Source of the DNA: Protonemura montana | Taxonomy: Eukaryota > Arthropoda > Insecta > Plecoptera > Nemouridae | Length of the DNA stretch: 64,000 nucleotides | Reading direction: 5' to 3' | Assembly (NCBI GenBank): GCA_947568835.1 | Contig: OX387606.1 | Location: 12,586,001-12,650,000 of the forward strand | The notes under the pieces: generated by a model | Database searches by the model: none | Seen by the model: only the letters and a program-made list of their open reading frames with translations | Told to the model about the DNA's origin: nothing | Program-made: the position numbers and the translations under genes | In this document: one piece after another, positions 1 through 11,804 of the stretch | Layout: the number at the start of each line of letters is the position of its first letter | How positions within the stretch are numbered: position 1 is the first letter of the stretch

Positions 1-234
1 TCGATATCGGGATATGTTTACTACCACAGATAACGTCGACACTCGTAACCATTCTGTCCCTCGGGTTCGGGCAGGACAAATATATGGTCTTAGCCTATAT
101 AGGTCTCAGCTCCGGCTAGAGAGTGACCATTAGCGCTCTTTTACTCTCGCCCCTATCTGTTTGCACTGGTATTAACTGATTACTGCAATAAGAAATCACC
201 GCTAGATGTATGTAACGGTATTTTTAAAACTTAC
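1..234. other. Presumed intron downstream of the minus-strand exon
   Basis: After the donor at 229-234 the minus strand runs out of the window. Nothing else is recognised here: no second exon, repeat or promoter element. Confidence 0.4.
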
Positions 235-290
235 CTACCTCTCTCCAATTGTTCTACTCCATCTGATATGTCATCGTCTGATCTGCATTC
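235..290 (-). CDS. Internal coding exon (56 nt) of an unidentified host gene
   Basis: Read on the minus strand, a perfect CTAAC branch-like motif and a pyrimidine run ending TTTTTTTTCAG precede this segment, and AG|GTAAGT follows it at 229-234. Only one reading frame is open. It begins at the first base and gives ECRSDDDISDGVEQLERG plus two bases, so the exon enters in phase 0 and leaves in phase 2. The other two frames contain stops. The peptide is acidic and polar, has no domain I recognise, and is too short to name the gene. At 56 nt it is a small exon that shifts the frame if skipped, so it could be alternatively spliced. A second possible donor lies four bases upstream (GAGAG|GTAGGT) but fits consensus less well. 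Three minus-strand recursive splice candidates lie upstream of it in the window, which fits a very long upstream intron. The splice signals and frame are seen; the assignment to a gene is inference. Confidence 0.6.
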
Positions 291-3200
291 CTGAAAAAAA
301 AGGAAACAACGTTGTTAGTTTTTTAATTAAAATGAAGGGAATAATTTTGATATCAGCGATAATAAATTAATAAACGGTTCAGATTGTGAGCTGCAAAAAT
401 TATGACCTGTAGTTGTGTTAATCGTGATGGTTAAACGACCTGCTGGTTCACTATAGCAAAAGTTTTCTATCAGGGATCGTGGAATACCGTTGGAAACCTG
501 GCAAGTTCATCGCGTGTTTTTATAGCAGGCTGTTTTATGACTATTTAAGTTTCCTCTTTTAATTAATTTTGTTAATTAATAGACCAAGATGGTGAATAAG
601 AAACGAAGGAAGCAGCAGCCAAATTCGAGGAAGAATTTTCTTAAACCCTCGGGAATTAACCGGAGGGCGTCGTAGCCGTGGATATAATTACAAACCCATG
701 GTACTGTGGGTGCGAAGCTTTCGACCAAGCAGTCGCCCGCTTTATTGACGGTAATCTTTCTCATATTAGCAAAGACAGAAAAAAAGAAATAATTTCACAC
801 GTTCTTTCACGTTAGTATAATTTTCAACAGGAGGATGTATGCTAGTATATTTGCACTACAAGTTTCGATCATCAATAATTATGGAAAACTGTATTAATAA
901 TCGATAAACAACAACTACCAAAATGGAGACATTACCATTAAGTTATGTTAATGCACATGTGCAATATGTGCACTGACACACATATTCGGATATCAACCAC
1001 AATCACTATTAATAACCCACTCATTAATTTTGTAACAGTACTGGTCATGTACAACAAGTGTAATGGCATCCCTCGATTGTTGTATCACATAACAATACAC
1101 ACGAACTGTCCACAACACCAACACGAAAAAAAACTCCATAGTACGTTCATCATCAGATGATAATTGAATCAAATGAAATTGATATCCTTAAAAAAAATCC
1201 AAATATTCGTCACATACAATTCTCCGACAGAAAAATATCATGTTACCCTGTCCTTTTGCTCCTCTTTGTTAGTTTTATTTGAAAAAGAATGCAAGAGATT
1301 TGGCGAGTGCATCCACCTAATATATGCACCCCGATATTTTAAGAACTTAAGCCATATTAACTAATGTGTACTGTGTACCCATTAGGCGGGTGTCTGAGCG
1401 CTCGTCCCTGATAAAACCAAAACGACTTTGCTCTCAGCTTCCCGGGATCTTGGTGTACTTTGTGTTAATGGGTGCGAACAGGGGGGGGTTTACAGAATGG
1501 GGCCAGTTTAAGAAGGGTGCATTATCAGCTTAAGCTTTTAAAGCAAATATAATGCACTTTTATGCCTTAGTAATTTTAATTATAAACAGACAGATAGAGT
1601 AAATGAATGTAGCGTTTTATAGCTATAAAAAAGACAAGTTTCAGACTGCTTCAAATTTAGAATGTTGTGTTAGTTGTTTGTTCTTTGGTTTCATATGGTT
1701 GAGGAATAGTCCACGTGGAAAAGATGTTGGAGAAGCGCGTAGCTCCCTCGTTTTATAAGCACATGCTTTATGACTTTCATCACTGATTGAATTTTTAGCC
1801 AAGTGAGGTGCATTATGTAAGAAATTTGTTTTTTGGGGGAGAAGTTTTATGGCGCGACTAGCCACGTATACACCCTTTAACTTTCATAATAACACCGTGG
1901 ATGTAGGCATTTATCATTAGAGCACCTCACGCCGGGGGATCACAACGCTCCTTATTGGAAGTTCTAAATTCGTTTTTTTCGACTTGATCTTCAGGCCAAA
2001 CGTTAAGCTCTGAAAGGTACTTTAAGAACGATGAATAAATTGAAATGTAGCCTACATTGAAGGGAATAATTTATCAACATAAAAATCGAGACCAAATTCA
2101 GCTGGTTCTGATGGGCTTCTTCGAGTTCAGATAAAAGTAAAAGAAAGGCGGACCGAGAACAATGTGTTTGGAAGAGAAATGGGTGTTGTGAGAATGACGG
2201 AATGATGGGTTGACTTTTAGAAGAAGTGGAGTCAGAGTCAACAAACGAAGAGAGAAAACAGAAAAGAATTGCAGATACGCTAACCCAAAAGAAAAGGGAG
2301 ACTTTTCGGGAACAAAGTGCAGATGAATAGCTCATGGTGTGCACCCAGGGCTTGCGACACCCGACTAACAAGACTGTTCCATTAGTCAGGTAAACAAAAG
2401 TCCGCGCAGCGCAGCCATTGCTATACGAGATAAAATCGGAATCTGACATATGACCAGTTTATCCAATATGCCCTGAAAGTGATAGGCACTTGAGAAACTA
2501 GCAATGATCATTTAGGATCACTTTCTCAGCTGATGATAAAGTTAGATAATCAGGATGACAAACTTCTAAAGGTTTTCTTAAAGGTTTATCGCCGGATTAC
2601 TGGTGGAGGCGCCATGGCGTTGCCGTTCTTTGATGGATTTGTGCTGTTTAACGACACACTTTTTTTAAGACTAGCCCTGCGGCACTTGTCTAATGGCGTC
2701 GGTGAATGAAAGGATGATGATGATAAGGATGATGATGAACCTAACATAGCCTTAAAGGGAGGAGGGGAAACTCAGTGCCGGCACGTAGCCTACATCTGTC
2801 GAATAGCACCACGGGGACCACCGGCTTAACATCCCTTCCGAAGGACGGTACAACTCGAACAGCAGGATTCCTCCACAAATCCATACCGTCGAGAGGTTGA
2901 TAAGCAAGGCGAATGAAGTTGCTGTACTACTTTCATCTCTCCAACCTCTCTCCCAAAGAGAACTGGTCATGTGTATGATGGTCACTCATCCAATACCTGA
3001 CTCAGTGCAGTGTTGCTTAACTTCGGGTATCTCATGAGAACCAGTGTTTCCAACACGCCAAACGGTTCGGTGCTTGCTTTTCTTTTACGGTGGTTAGCAC
3101 CGAAGATACTGAAGGAAAAAAGCGAAGCCAAAAACCAGCTTTTCACTACCGAGTCTTTCTTCAGCAAATAAAACACTTCTCGCTTCTAATTTTCAATAAA

Positions 3201-3598
3201 ACATCCAGAATTCCGTATTTATAAGTCCAGAGATCTCTCGAAAACAATATTAAAGAAATCAGAGCTTTTCCAGACTCGTACTTGGATTAAAGCAGCGATT
3301 CATGTTTTTCACGTGGTGCATTTCCATTTGCCATGGCGTGGATTAAGAATCAAAGGCAATGCGTCAGGTTACTGTAAGCTAAAAACAAAAACCTTCCCAG
3401 CAGAGGGATAGAAAAAAACACACAACAGGACGACGGCGTGGCCCGAGCAAGAAAAACCGATGAAGCGTGTTTACGAGGAGATTCTGACTCAACTTCAGGT
3501 TATCATCTGGAAAAGTACGATCCATCAATCTTCGTCATGTTCTCGCTCACTGCAGTGTCGGACCGCCGACCTCTCTGTAGCACGCTCCAGTGGCGCAC
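291..3598. other. Non-coding stretch, presumed long intron
   Basis: This stretch has no supported gene. The longest open frame is a 148-codon minus-strand frame at 2,003-2,449. It starts with ATG and has one hydrophobic stretch, but no recognisable motif or codon pattern, and is about what chance gives in 64 kb. Short GAT and A-rich runs occur near 2,710-2,740. No repeat family was recognised. Confidence 0.4.
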
Positions 3599-3944
3599 TG
3601 GACTGTACTACAGCATTGCTACCAACTCATAAATGGAATTCCAATTTTAGTGTCAGGATTGCAAAATAATTGTTACGTCTGCAAAATACAGTATATGGCA
3701 GACAAGTGCCTTCAAACAAAATTCACTCATTAAAGCTAAAAGACAAGAAGGCTGCGTGTTGGTCATTTTTGTTGGCGCTCCTAATTCTAAAAATACTACA
3801 ATTCCCATAGTCATTATAATTGGCAGAACATTTTTATAATAGTAATATTAAAATATAATATATTTTTTTATAAAAACTTCTTGGCACCACAAAAGTGTTT
3901 GAGCAAATAACAACGAAAATCAGCGCAGATGTAATTTGTTATAA

Positions 3945-3975
3945 TTAATGTAATGTAATGTAATGTAATGTAATT
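3945..3975 (+). repeat. TAATG pentanucleotide microsatellite
   Basis: About six head-to-tail TAATG/TAATT units lie at the left end of the Penelope-like insertion. They are probably a terminal simple repeat made or expanded at insertion. Confidence 0.8.
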
Positions 3976-4046
3976 AATATAATGTAATTGCTATAATTTT
4001 ATGTGGTTCTTTTGTTATTGGAAAATTGTCAGGACTGCTCTTACCC

Positions 4047-4082
4047 TTGAAGAAGTAACTAGTATATGTTACGAAACGTCGG
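4047..4082 (+). ncRNA. Hammerhead-ribozyme-like core (decayed)
   Basis: The order is TTGAAGA, stem GTAAC, loop TAGTATAT, stem GTTAC, GAAA, CGTC. This matches the hammerhead layout CUGANGA, stem II, GAAA. The first core base is T rather than C, and an extra A precedes stem II, so cleavage activity is doubtful. The copies at 39.7 kb keep the five-pair stem and loop, which shows the hairpin is a property of the family. Confidence 0.35.
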
Positions 4083-4258
4083 GAAATTTAGTAGCCCTTT
4101 ACTTAGCATTCAAAACCCAGTTCAAATAGTTTTTCTAAAAACTTGTGCTAAGGATAAATCAAGTAGACATAAGTCTAAAAACCAGCGCAGATGAAATGTT
4201 AGTGTTTTTTTTTTAATTAACCTCGGAACAACTTGTGGCGCCTCTATCGGTAAAGCAT

Positions 4259-5317
4259 GTACTTCCGCTGAGCGGCGAATATGCAAATGGCCGACCTTGC
4301 AATAGTACCTATAGCATAAGAGCAATGAAGACATCGGCAATTTTTAATGGTGGGTCTTGCATAGTGCGTGGTTCGACTTGTGTGCAGGCAGCTGAAAATC
4401 CGACTCTGAACTACAAAGAAATAAAGAAATTGAGCAATGCAACCCAAAGAATTCAGCGAAGAACTTTAAAGTGACAACAGCTCATTGCTTAACGCGTTCA
4501 GAGAAGCGATCGCGAAGACAGTGGAAAGTCAAATGTTTTGAAAATGCATCATTTGTCAAGTTGTGTTTTGCAGGATCATATTAAATACGAGTTCCACGAA
4601 GAAAGTGAAAAAATGTAAAAGTTTGGGGAAAAAGCAAAGACGAATTGTGGGTGCCTTTGAGTGTTAACGCTAAATTGACTGTTTTTTTTTGGGTTTTTTT
4701 ACATGCCATACCCAAATGAAGAAGAAATTCTCTGCGCCTCCGTTTTGACAAATATCTACCTAGTGAACTAAAAAAAAGTCTTACCAATAGACAGGTAAAA
4801 ATTGAGAAACACGTAAATGTATTCCATACTTAAAAGTTTACAGCTAAATTCTATGCTGCATTTTGTTCATACGTGGCACGTTTGAACTTTGAAAATACTT
4901 TCTAACATAAATTTGAAAAAAACCGACTTTCCATAATTTTGGTGAGGTCCTGATCTTGTCTACGTGTTTATTTTGAAGGGTCTTGATGAGAATGCGGTCA
5001 AAATGCATTTTTTATAACTTTGGTTAAATTTCTCATATTAAAAATCTGTGTATTAACCAAAGAAATTGTACAGAGATAAACACACAGAAAAACTCTGGAA
5101 AAGTCCATTCCAGTTCCATCTTTCGCCAGTGACTCCGAATTGGTATATTTTCATCAAAACCGTTATGACTTGAGTGTAAAGTCTTTTCACCGATAGAAGA
5201 GTGACACAGAAGCTCAGAAATAGTAAGCACTCGATGTCACGTTCGCTATAAATCACACCAACAATGTCCATCTGTTTCTTACAATGACACATACTCTTAT
5301 AACCATGACATATGAGC
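4259..5317. other. Non-coding stretch
   Basis: No gene is supported. The sequence continues past family A copy 1 into AT-rich DNA with frequent A-runs. A (TA)n run begins at about 5,326. Nothing else is recognised. Confidence 0.4.
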
Positions 5318-5456
5318 AGATGACGTATATATATATATATCTTACTTTGAACAACTGTATCACGTGTATAGAGAAGGCTTAAAAAAATAATTTATATATG
5401 GAACGTGAAATTGTGTGTAAAAAAAATTCCTCTACAGTGGTGGCAGCGGTGGGATT
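5318..5456 (+). mobile_element. Possible LTR end plus primer-binding site of a Gypsy-like fossil
   Basis: A segment ending CTACA is followed after one base by TGGTGGCAGCGGTGGGATT (5,438-5,456). That reads as the complement of a tRNA-Leu 3' end (...AATCCCACCGCTGCCACCA). A terminal CA, a one-base gap and a TGG-starting primer site form the usual layout at the inner edge of a left LTR. The left border is uncertain; TGACGTATATA near 5,319 is one option. No coding part follows, so this is at best a small, broken, old remnant. The tRNA match is from memory. Confidence 0.3.
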
Positions 5457-8400
5457 TTCAAAGTTTTTCATGAAATCAAGTACCTACGTCAGAAATTCAG
5501 AATTTCGCCAGCCCGAAGCCAATATTTAGAATCCAATTTCGCAGCGCAAATAAAAACAACAGATATGTTTACTAAGTACCTGGCCTATACCTTTATCGAA
5601 ATAATTTAATCATATAGCGTCGTCAACGTTGAATGTTAAGCAATTTCCCCAAAAAACGCCCGCTCGCAAAATTTAATGTCCAACGCATATCGAGACAAGA
5701 AGTTTTAAAACCTTGTACGCGTAAAACGAATTTTACGCGCGCTTTTTTTCCTCTTTACCAATCTAATAAAGAATTCTAAGTGTCTATACGCACACGAAGT
5801 TGATCATCAAATCTTTATCTCCGCCAAAGCAGGTGCATAAGCCATAATACCCTATTTGGACTTCCCTAATAACGTAGAGCCCTCGTCACAGGCACGCGAA
5901 ATTCTCCAGCCCCCAAGCCGACGGCGCTGCATCTTCATTGTGCCGGCGCCACCGTCTTTCTGAATATTGCATTATCCGACTTCTCCGTCCCTCCAGTTTT
6001 AAGCGACGTCGGCGTCGGCGGCGCGCCACGTCGCTCAGAGGCGGCCTAATCTCTCCCATCCCACACCGACGCAGACGCCCGTCATTCGCCGCCTCGTTTT
6101 ATTAGCTTACTACCATACATGGAGTCGAGCTTCCAACGCGCTCTTCAAAGCCGTACGCGAGATACGAACGACTTTTACCTATAATCTTGATGAGCCAATT
6201 TGAGCACGTCCAATTTTTCGACAGGATGCTCCCAAAAGCACGAGAGCTGGCATTGCATGCGTGAGGTAACAAAGCCAATCCCGGATAATTCCTTGAACAA
6301 GCTGGAGTTGCTTCCGACGCCGAGGTAGAGGTAATAAAATAAGGCTGCAGTGTATTCCTTCCTATAGCTAAACTCCTTTTCCACGTTTCCTTTTGACGCA
6401 TCACTGAAATAGAACGCGTTTTCTTACTAGCATACATACAGGCACAGATACAGGTATAATTATTTTCATGAAGGACACGCAAGAACTCTGACAACGGCGA
6501 CAGTATTTTAGTCCGCATGACCAGACATTGGTCTTATATCGGAGACGTTTCAGTAAACAACGGAAACGGAAACAAGAAGCTAATAGTGAAATATTGGCAT
6601 CATGTGTTTCGCTTGTCTTTGCTCGAGCATGCACCGGGAAAGAGATCTGGTGCTTGCTTTATCAAAAGCCGGCGAGGCATGTTTTACGACTCCGCGCTTC
6701 ATTTAATTTGATATAAAAATACCAATTTCGTCATCTTTTCTCGTCGGTCTTTCTCTCTCTCATTCTATCATCCCTTGCAGCTTTTTGGTTGACGTGACTC
6801 CTTCGATATATACTCGCATGGCGGCTAATTCTTCTCCTTTTGTGTTCTCATATTTGCGCCGGGGTCTTCTTTCACCTTTATTTCCATTTTCCTTGGGACG
6901 CTGCTATTCGATTCAATTTCTATATGGGAAAACGTATAGCTAAGTTAAATATGATAAGACTGGCGACGAGAGCCGATGTAAGCCGATCAAAGGCACGACG
7001 CTGCACAGAGAGTTTGGGGGGAGATATGGCTATAAGAGAAGAAGAAAAACTCCAATTTCGCCTGACGCCACATTCCCCTCATGGACTCCCCTGTGCCCGA
7101 GCCCTTTGAAAAACGTAACAGGAGTGTTATGTACTGTTTGGCCGTAAGAGAGGTGAGCAGCGGTCATTTTCCCACCACCACGTGATCACAAATTATGGAA
7201 ATCGTTGGTGCAAGAATTTCAGCTTATTTAACAGACACGCGACGAGTTGATGAGAACATTTCTGGCCTGAATATATAAGAGCGAGTCATTTAATTTAAAG
7301 TGAAAACCTCATCAAACATCAACGTCTGAAAATTACTCGATAAATGAAAAAAAAAATCGGAAAAAGTTACTAATTAGTAGATGGATTGTGCAGATCGCTC
7401 ATTTATTTACTGCCAACAAATAGGCAATCTACAGCCAGTTGAGATAAGCTCACAAAAATAAACGACGCTATCCAGCCTTGCGCACCCAGGCGAGGTAGAT
7501 ACGACAGTTGCCATGCGCCATTCTTTCGTCGTGCGAGTCGGCTGAAACAATTGGCGCTGTATTAATATTGGCGGCCGATGTATTGAAGTGCAGATCTAAT
7601 AAGCGTCGTGACGCCGTCGTTGGCAAAAGCGACGCTTGTCTTAAGAACGTGCGGAATCCGTCAAAACAGAGGAAATATCGTGAAGCGAGGAAGTCTGCCG
7701 TCTGGTGCCTGCTACAACTCAATATCGTACGTGGAAGGCTGGAAAGGAACGGGAAAGCTGGAAGCCTGTGAACGGGTATGACGTGTGGGGGTGAGGGAAT
7801 GTCTGTAAAACGTGCGCGCGCCTGTCAATAATGTTTTTTGATAGAGAAATACATTTCTTGATGCACGAAAATAGGGGTGTCTCGCTATATTTTTCACCCC
7901 TCCGATACAAAACATTGAACTAATTGACAATTGCTATAGCGTGTAACTGAAAAATGATGAGGTGCTTCTAGCAATTGGGGTCTTGCATGTCTAGCTGTTT
8001 ATCTGTCATAGGGACATCGACGAGTTTTATGTAATAAACAATGTTTCGGTATCTTCAAAATGTTAACCCACAGTAAAATATATAAAACTCTATCGCCTAT
8101 GCGACTATTATATCGATAAGAATCGCTTTAGCTTCACGTACAATTTTCTCTCACAAGGTGAGATTTCCCGAAATCAGAGACATTTCCTTCCGGCTTAAAT
8201 TAGTGCGCCTCGTGAGATGGAACAGACAATACCCTCAGAGCAATGAAATCATGGCAAGCGCAATTCAATCTGATATCAAGCGAATGTGTGTCGGCCCGCG
8301 ATGCACACTTGCGCCAGATTCCTTGATTACACTTAACTGTTATTGCAGAGCGGCTTCGAATGTGACCCAGCCTGTGCCCCGACGCGCTGCACCGTTGGCT

Positions 8401-11400
8401 TTAGGGGTGCTCGAAATGACTCTAGCTAAGTTTATGTTATGGCAGGATTAGAATGGGGTATGGTAGGTACTATAGCCTAAGCGCCAGCATACCAATTGCT
8501 CCCAGCGCTATATCTATTTATCTCTCTGTTGTTTAAGCTTGGATGCAAAAGGGATTAAATTGTGTTACGAATTTATCGACAAAAAAACATCATCCAATAG
8601 TTACATTATTTTTTAACGTAAATTCGGTTTCACCCCAGTCATTAACATCTGCTAACCCGTTTGATCTATTTTATCTCGTTAAATTTTGCAATTAAAACGA
8701 GGATACAAAAATCGCGCGGCGTTGTGGATAGGTGTGCGTCGGCGGTATTCGCGTGCGTAATTCTGCGTGCGGTTCGAATTGTTTTGTTGGCTAATTACAC
8801 GCTGTGTGCTGGCTGAGGTAATGGGGTAGTTGTCAAATTCAGGGCAATGCCTGTCGGCTGGCGACCCCTCGGATTGGGGTTAGGGAGCCCCCGTGCCGTC
8901 CCGCACAGATTCCACCAGGACGCCCCGAAAATACATGTGCGCGAGGGCGAATTACACAAGACTGCATCCGTGTGCCGAGCTGTAATCTGCAGCAGTCTGG
9001 AATGAGAAGTGTGCCAACGGCGATCTCAAGTGCATACATGTTCATTGCATCTAGTTGATGAGCACGTTGCTAATGATCGCTGCCTCAAGATGCAATTATA
9101 ATTCCTGTGTATATGTCGCAAACTTGGGTATACGGGTAATTCAAGCATAAAATCGATAAGATGGTTTTTTTTCGAAATTCAACCGTAATTAGGGTCAAAA
9201 CTTTGCAAGACGCCTCCGATGCACAAGGGGTATCCCGACTAATGGGAAGGCGTCGTTGAGGCAATGACATCGAAGATAGTGAGTTGGTTAACCTATAACT
9301 ATGCCCCACTACAACTTTGACAACTAAGTCAAAACATAATTACATTAAACGGTAGTTGGGGGCGAGAAGATGAACTTAACACCTTAGGAATGGGTAGTAA
9401 TCAGAAACTAAGCGAACGATATTTGAGATTACACCTTTACAAGGGCAACTTGTCGCACGTTTGCGGAAGTCAAGGGATGGTGACAAGCCATGTAACCAGT
9501 GAAATATGAAAGAAAACTCGATGAAATGAGGAGAGATCATCGATGTGGTGGAGGCCCAGAGTTCTTAGGGTCGAAAGCTTGTCCAATTAACTTTCCATGA
9601 GGCTTTATCAACAGGACAAACATATTGCAATATACTAGGAAATTCTTCATTCTAAAATAATTACATGATCGATGGCTACACCAAAAAGTTAAGTATTTAT
9701 TACTCAAAGACCATTATGTCTGTCAGCTTCTGTCACAAATTCTTCCATTTGTTGATTCAAACAAGCCGCAACAAAACAATTGCCTGACACGAGAAAATGT
9801 CATTAGTCAAAATACGATGAGACTATAACAAAAATAATATTTTGTGAGCAATGCTCAATATAATAGGTTATAAATACAATACACCCAGTAAATTATACCG
9901 AATAGTGATTCATTTGACGTCAGAAAAGTTTTCGATCATACTTCTCTCGAGTCTATCCACACGTAATCAATCACATCGAACCGTCGTTCCTGAAACCGCT
10001 ACACAGCAGCACTGTCCACATTTCGACGTCGACTCAAGCTTTCGCGGCGCTCCAAAGATGTCGCTGCCAGTCGGTCGCGCGCTCAGCAACATTCCCTCCC
10101 CCTGCACCCCATTGATCGGCTAGCAAACAGCAGAGCGCGCCAGTCTTCGGAAAACGTGGCGATTTCCCGAGAAACTATACTCGGAAACACACGACATTTT
10201 CCTAGATCCCGAGTCCAAAGCGCTCAACAAATTGGCGCTAATATCACCTAATCAGAACACTGTGCATAGCATGTAGTAACTTGCAAGTGGCATTTAAATA
10301 TGTTTTTATAAGTGCAACATGTGAAATGGTTGGTTGGAATGAGAAATTAGTATTGCTGCTAACGACTGTGGTTGTTGGGCTCGCCTTTGGTTAGAATGGT
10401 TTATGGAGGTTCTGCGTCCGACTTCGAAGAAGCCGGTTCCCCACCTTCACTGGCAGAACTGAATTAAAACTCACCCCCAAATCATCTTAGCGGTCACCAA
10501 AGCTAGAAGCGGTAGAAGTGGTCAGATGGTTTTGAGCGATGAAGGCCCGTCACCAGTATCTATGCAGGTCTCGACTTCGATTGGAAATACAAAGCAACGT
10601 CTATAAATGGCTGTGGTGTAAGCTTTAGATCGGTCAAAAGCCAATACCCCCTAAAACCACGGAGAGCCAATCTAAGTGGATATCCGCTGCTGCAACGCAC
10701 AGCATTCCGAGCCCGTGTAAGAGATGGAAGTCTAGGACGACGGCAGTCTCAACTCTCAGGATACGCGCTGGAAGCCTTTAAGCTGTCCTCGACAAAGATG
10801 CTTTACAAATCCGGGGTTCTCTTGTGGTAATAAGACGGAGCAAAATGGGTTCAAGAAGACAGACTTTGTCGGGAAATCTTCAGAAAATCCATGGTATTAG
10901 GACCTAAAGATGAGCAGACATGTGAGAAAATAATGGTGACTTATGAAAACCGCACTGAGTGGTCTCCCGAAGAATGATGATGCGACTGTCGGTGCGTAAA
11001 ATTGGTTATATTTCTGTCAGCGACAAGTGTTGTGTTCAATACCCACTGAAAACTTTCCACAAACAAATATTTTTAATTGGCTCTTTGTACTTTAAACAGG
11101 CGAGCTATTGGAAATGTTTGTTCCTAATTACACCCATGACACTCACCGTGCCATTTCTTTTCATGCTGCATAACCATTTCCAATGTTCACCCCCCATTGA
11201 CGATTCTGTTGGCGCGCTGTATCTGCTTATACTGTGACGCAAAGTGCTCATTATTTCAGAAAATGATATTCATAATTAACAAGCTTCGTTAGTCACGTTA
11301 CCTATGTTCAAACAGGTTCATTGATTGCCATTAATTACGAAATATGAGTGAAATTGCTAGAATATTGAAGCTATTTACATATTACTTGATTTACGAGCAG

Positions 11401-11529
11401 CCATTATTTAGCGGCGCATTAGTGGTGCAGCAATAAGTGTGCGCAAATACGCATAGATGAATCAAGAGCGTGCTTCTAGCTACCGTTCTACGAATATGCC
11501 TACACAAGTGAATATATTAGTGAAAAGTG
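5457..11529. other. Non-coding stretch with one GC-rich patch
   Basis: No supported gene. A CpG- and GC-rich patch at about 5,880-6,095 contains GACGTCGGCGTCGGCGGCG and could be a conserved regulatory segment. The minus-strand frame of 138 codons at 6,102-6,518 has no recognisable motif. Around 10,390-10,960 the sequence is less AT-rich and may be an old repeat, but I cannot name it. Confidence 0.35.
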
Positions 11530-11804
11530 GGTATAAACTATGTTCAGCGAGAGAACATTCTTTTCCGACAGAGGCGCCTCCGATCATTTAGGGATGACAT
11601 GAGGGCCACCTGTCATTTTTAAAAACATTATAAATCACCTCCGCTGATGTCCACCGATTTTTTTCTTGGGAAGAATCTTTGGAAGATAGAAGCAGATAGA
11701 AGTATTTTGAAATCTCGCTAGTGAAATCATAACTTAAATTTCATTCATGAGTTCGTAGCAATACTGGGGGGTAGTCCTTGCGCTGGTACCTTGCAGGCTA
11801 GACT
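11530..11804 (-). repeat. Family A interspersed repeat, copy 4 (reverse orientation)
   Basis: Read on the minus strand this copy gives GTCTAGCC, TACCAGCGCAAGGACT, GTATTGCTACGAACTCATGA, ACTAGCGAGATTTCAAAAT, ATCAGCGGAGGTGATTT, then GGCGCCTCTGTCGGAAAAG. The downstream part ATGTTCTCTCGCTGAAC matches the continuation of copy 2 (ATGTTATCTCGCTGAAC). The family therefore extends about 30 bases past the GGCGCCTCTG box. It is diverged by roughly a quarter from the other copies, so it is old. Confidence 0.6.

Larger units (their letters stand above)
3937..4178 (+). mobile_element. Penelope-like element terminal fragment with a hammerhead-like motif
   Basis: This fragment sits inside family A copy 1. 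Both flanks carry the same target sequence: AATCAGCGCAGATGTAAT on the left (about 3,918-3,935) and AAACCAGCGCAGATGAAAT on the right (4,179-4,197). It starts with a TAATG pentanucleotide array (3,945-3,975) and then has a block starting at GGAAAATTGTCAGGA (about 4,020). That block also contains GAAGAAGTAAC, an 8-base loop, GTTACGAAACGTCGGG and AGCATTCAAAACC. The same block recurs at 39.7 kb. The order 'GANGA, short hairpin, GAAACG' is typical of the hammerhead motifs known in Penelope-like retroelements. No reverse transcriptase is left. Family assignment rests on this motif alone. Confidence 0.5.
3599..4258 (+). repeat. Unclassified ~300-base interspersed repeat (family A), copy 1, split by an insertion
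   Basis: The left part (CAGCATTGCTACCAACTCAT) and the right part (GGCGCCTCTATCGGTAAAGC) match the same landmarks, in the same order, in copies at 11.5, 18.8 and 37.7 kb. Shared landmarks are GCATTGCTGCCAACTC, TGGGATTCCAAAATAATT, CTTGGCACGACAAA, ATCAACGGAGATGATTTGTA, a T-run, and TGGCGCCTCTGCCGG. This copy is interrupted by a Penelope-like fragment at about 3,937-4,178. No open frame is shared by the copies, so the unit is probably non-coding: a terminal part of a larger element or a non-autonomous element. Confidence 0.6.

Noticed and set aside
2003-2449. Minus-strand frame of 148 codons starting with ATG
   Set aside because: Length is near what chance gives, composition is Ser/Phe/Leu-rich as expected from the base content, and there is no homologue in memory.
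6102-6518. Minus-strand frame of 138 codons
   Set aside because: No motif, no splice or promoter support, and overlapping frames of similar length on the other strand.
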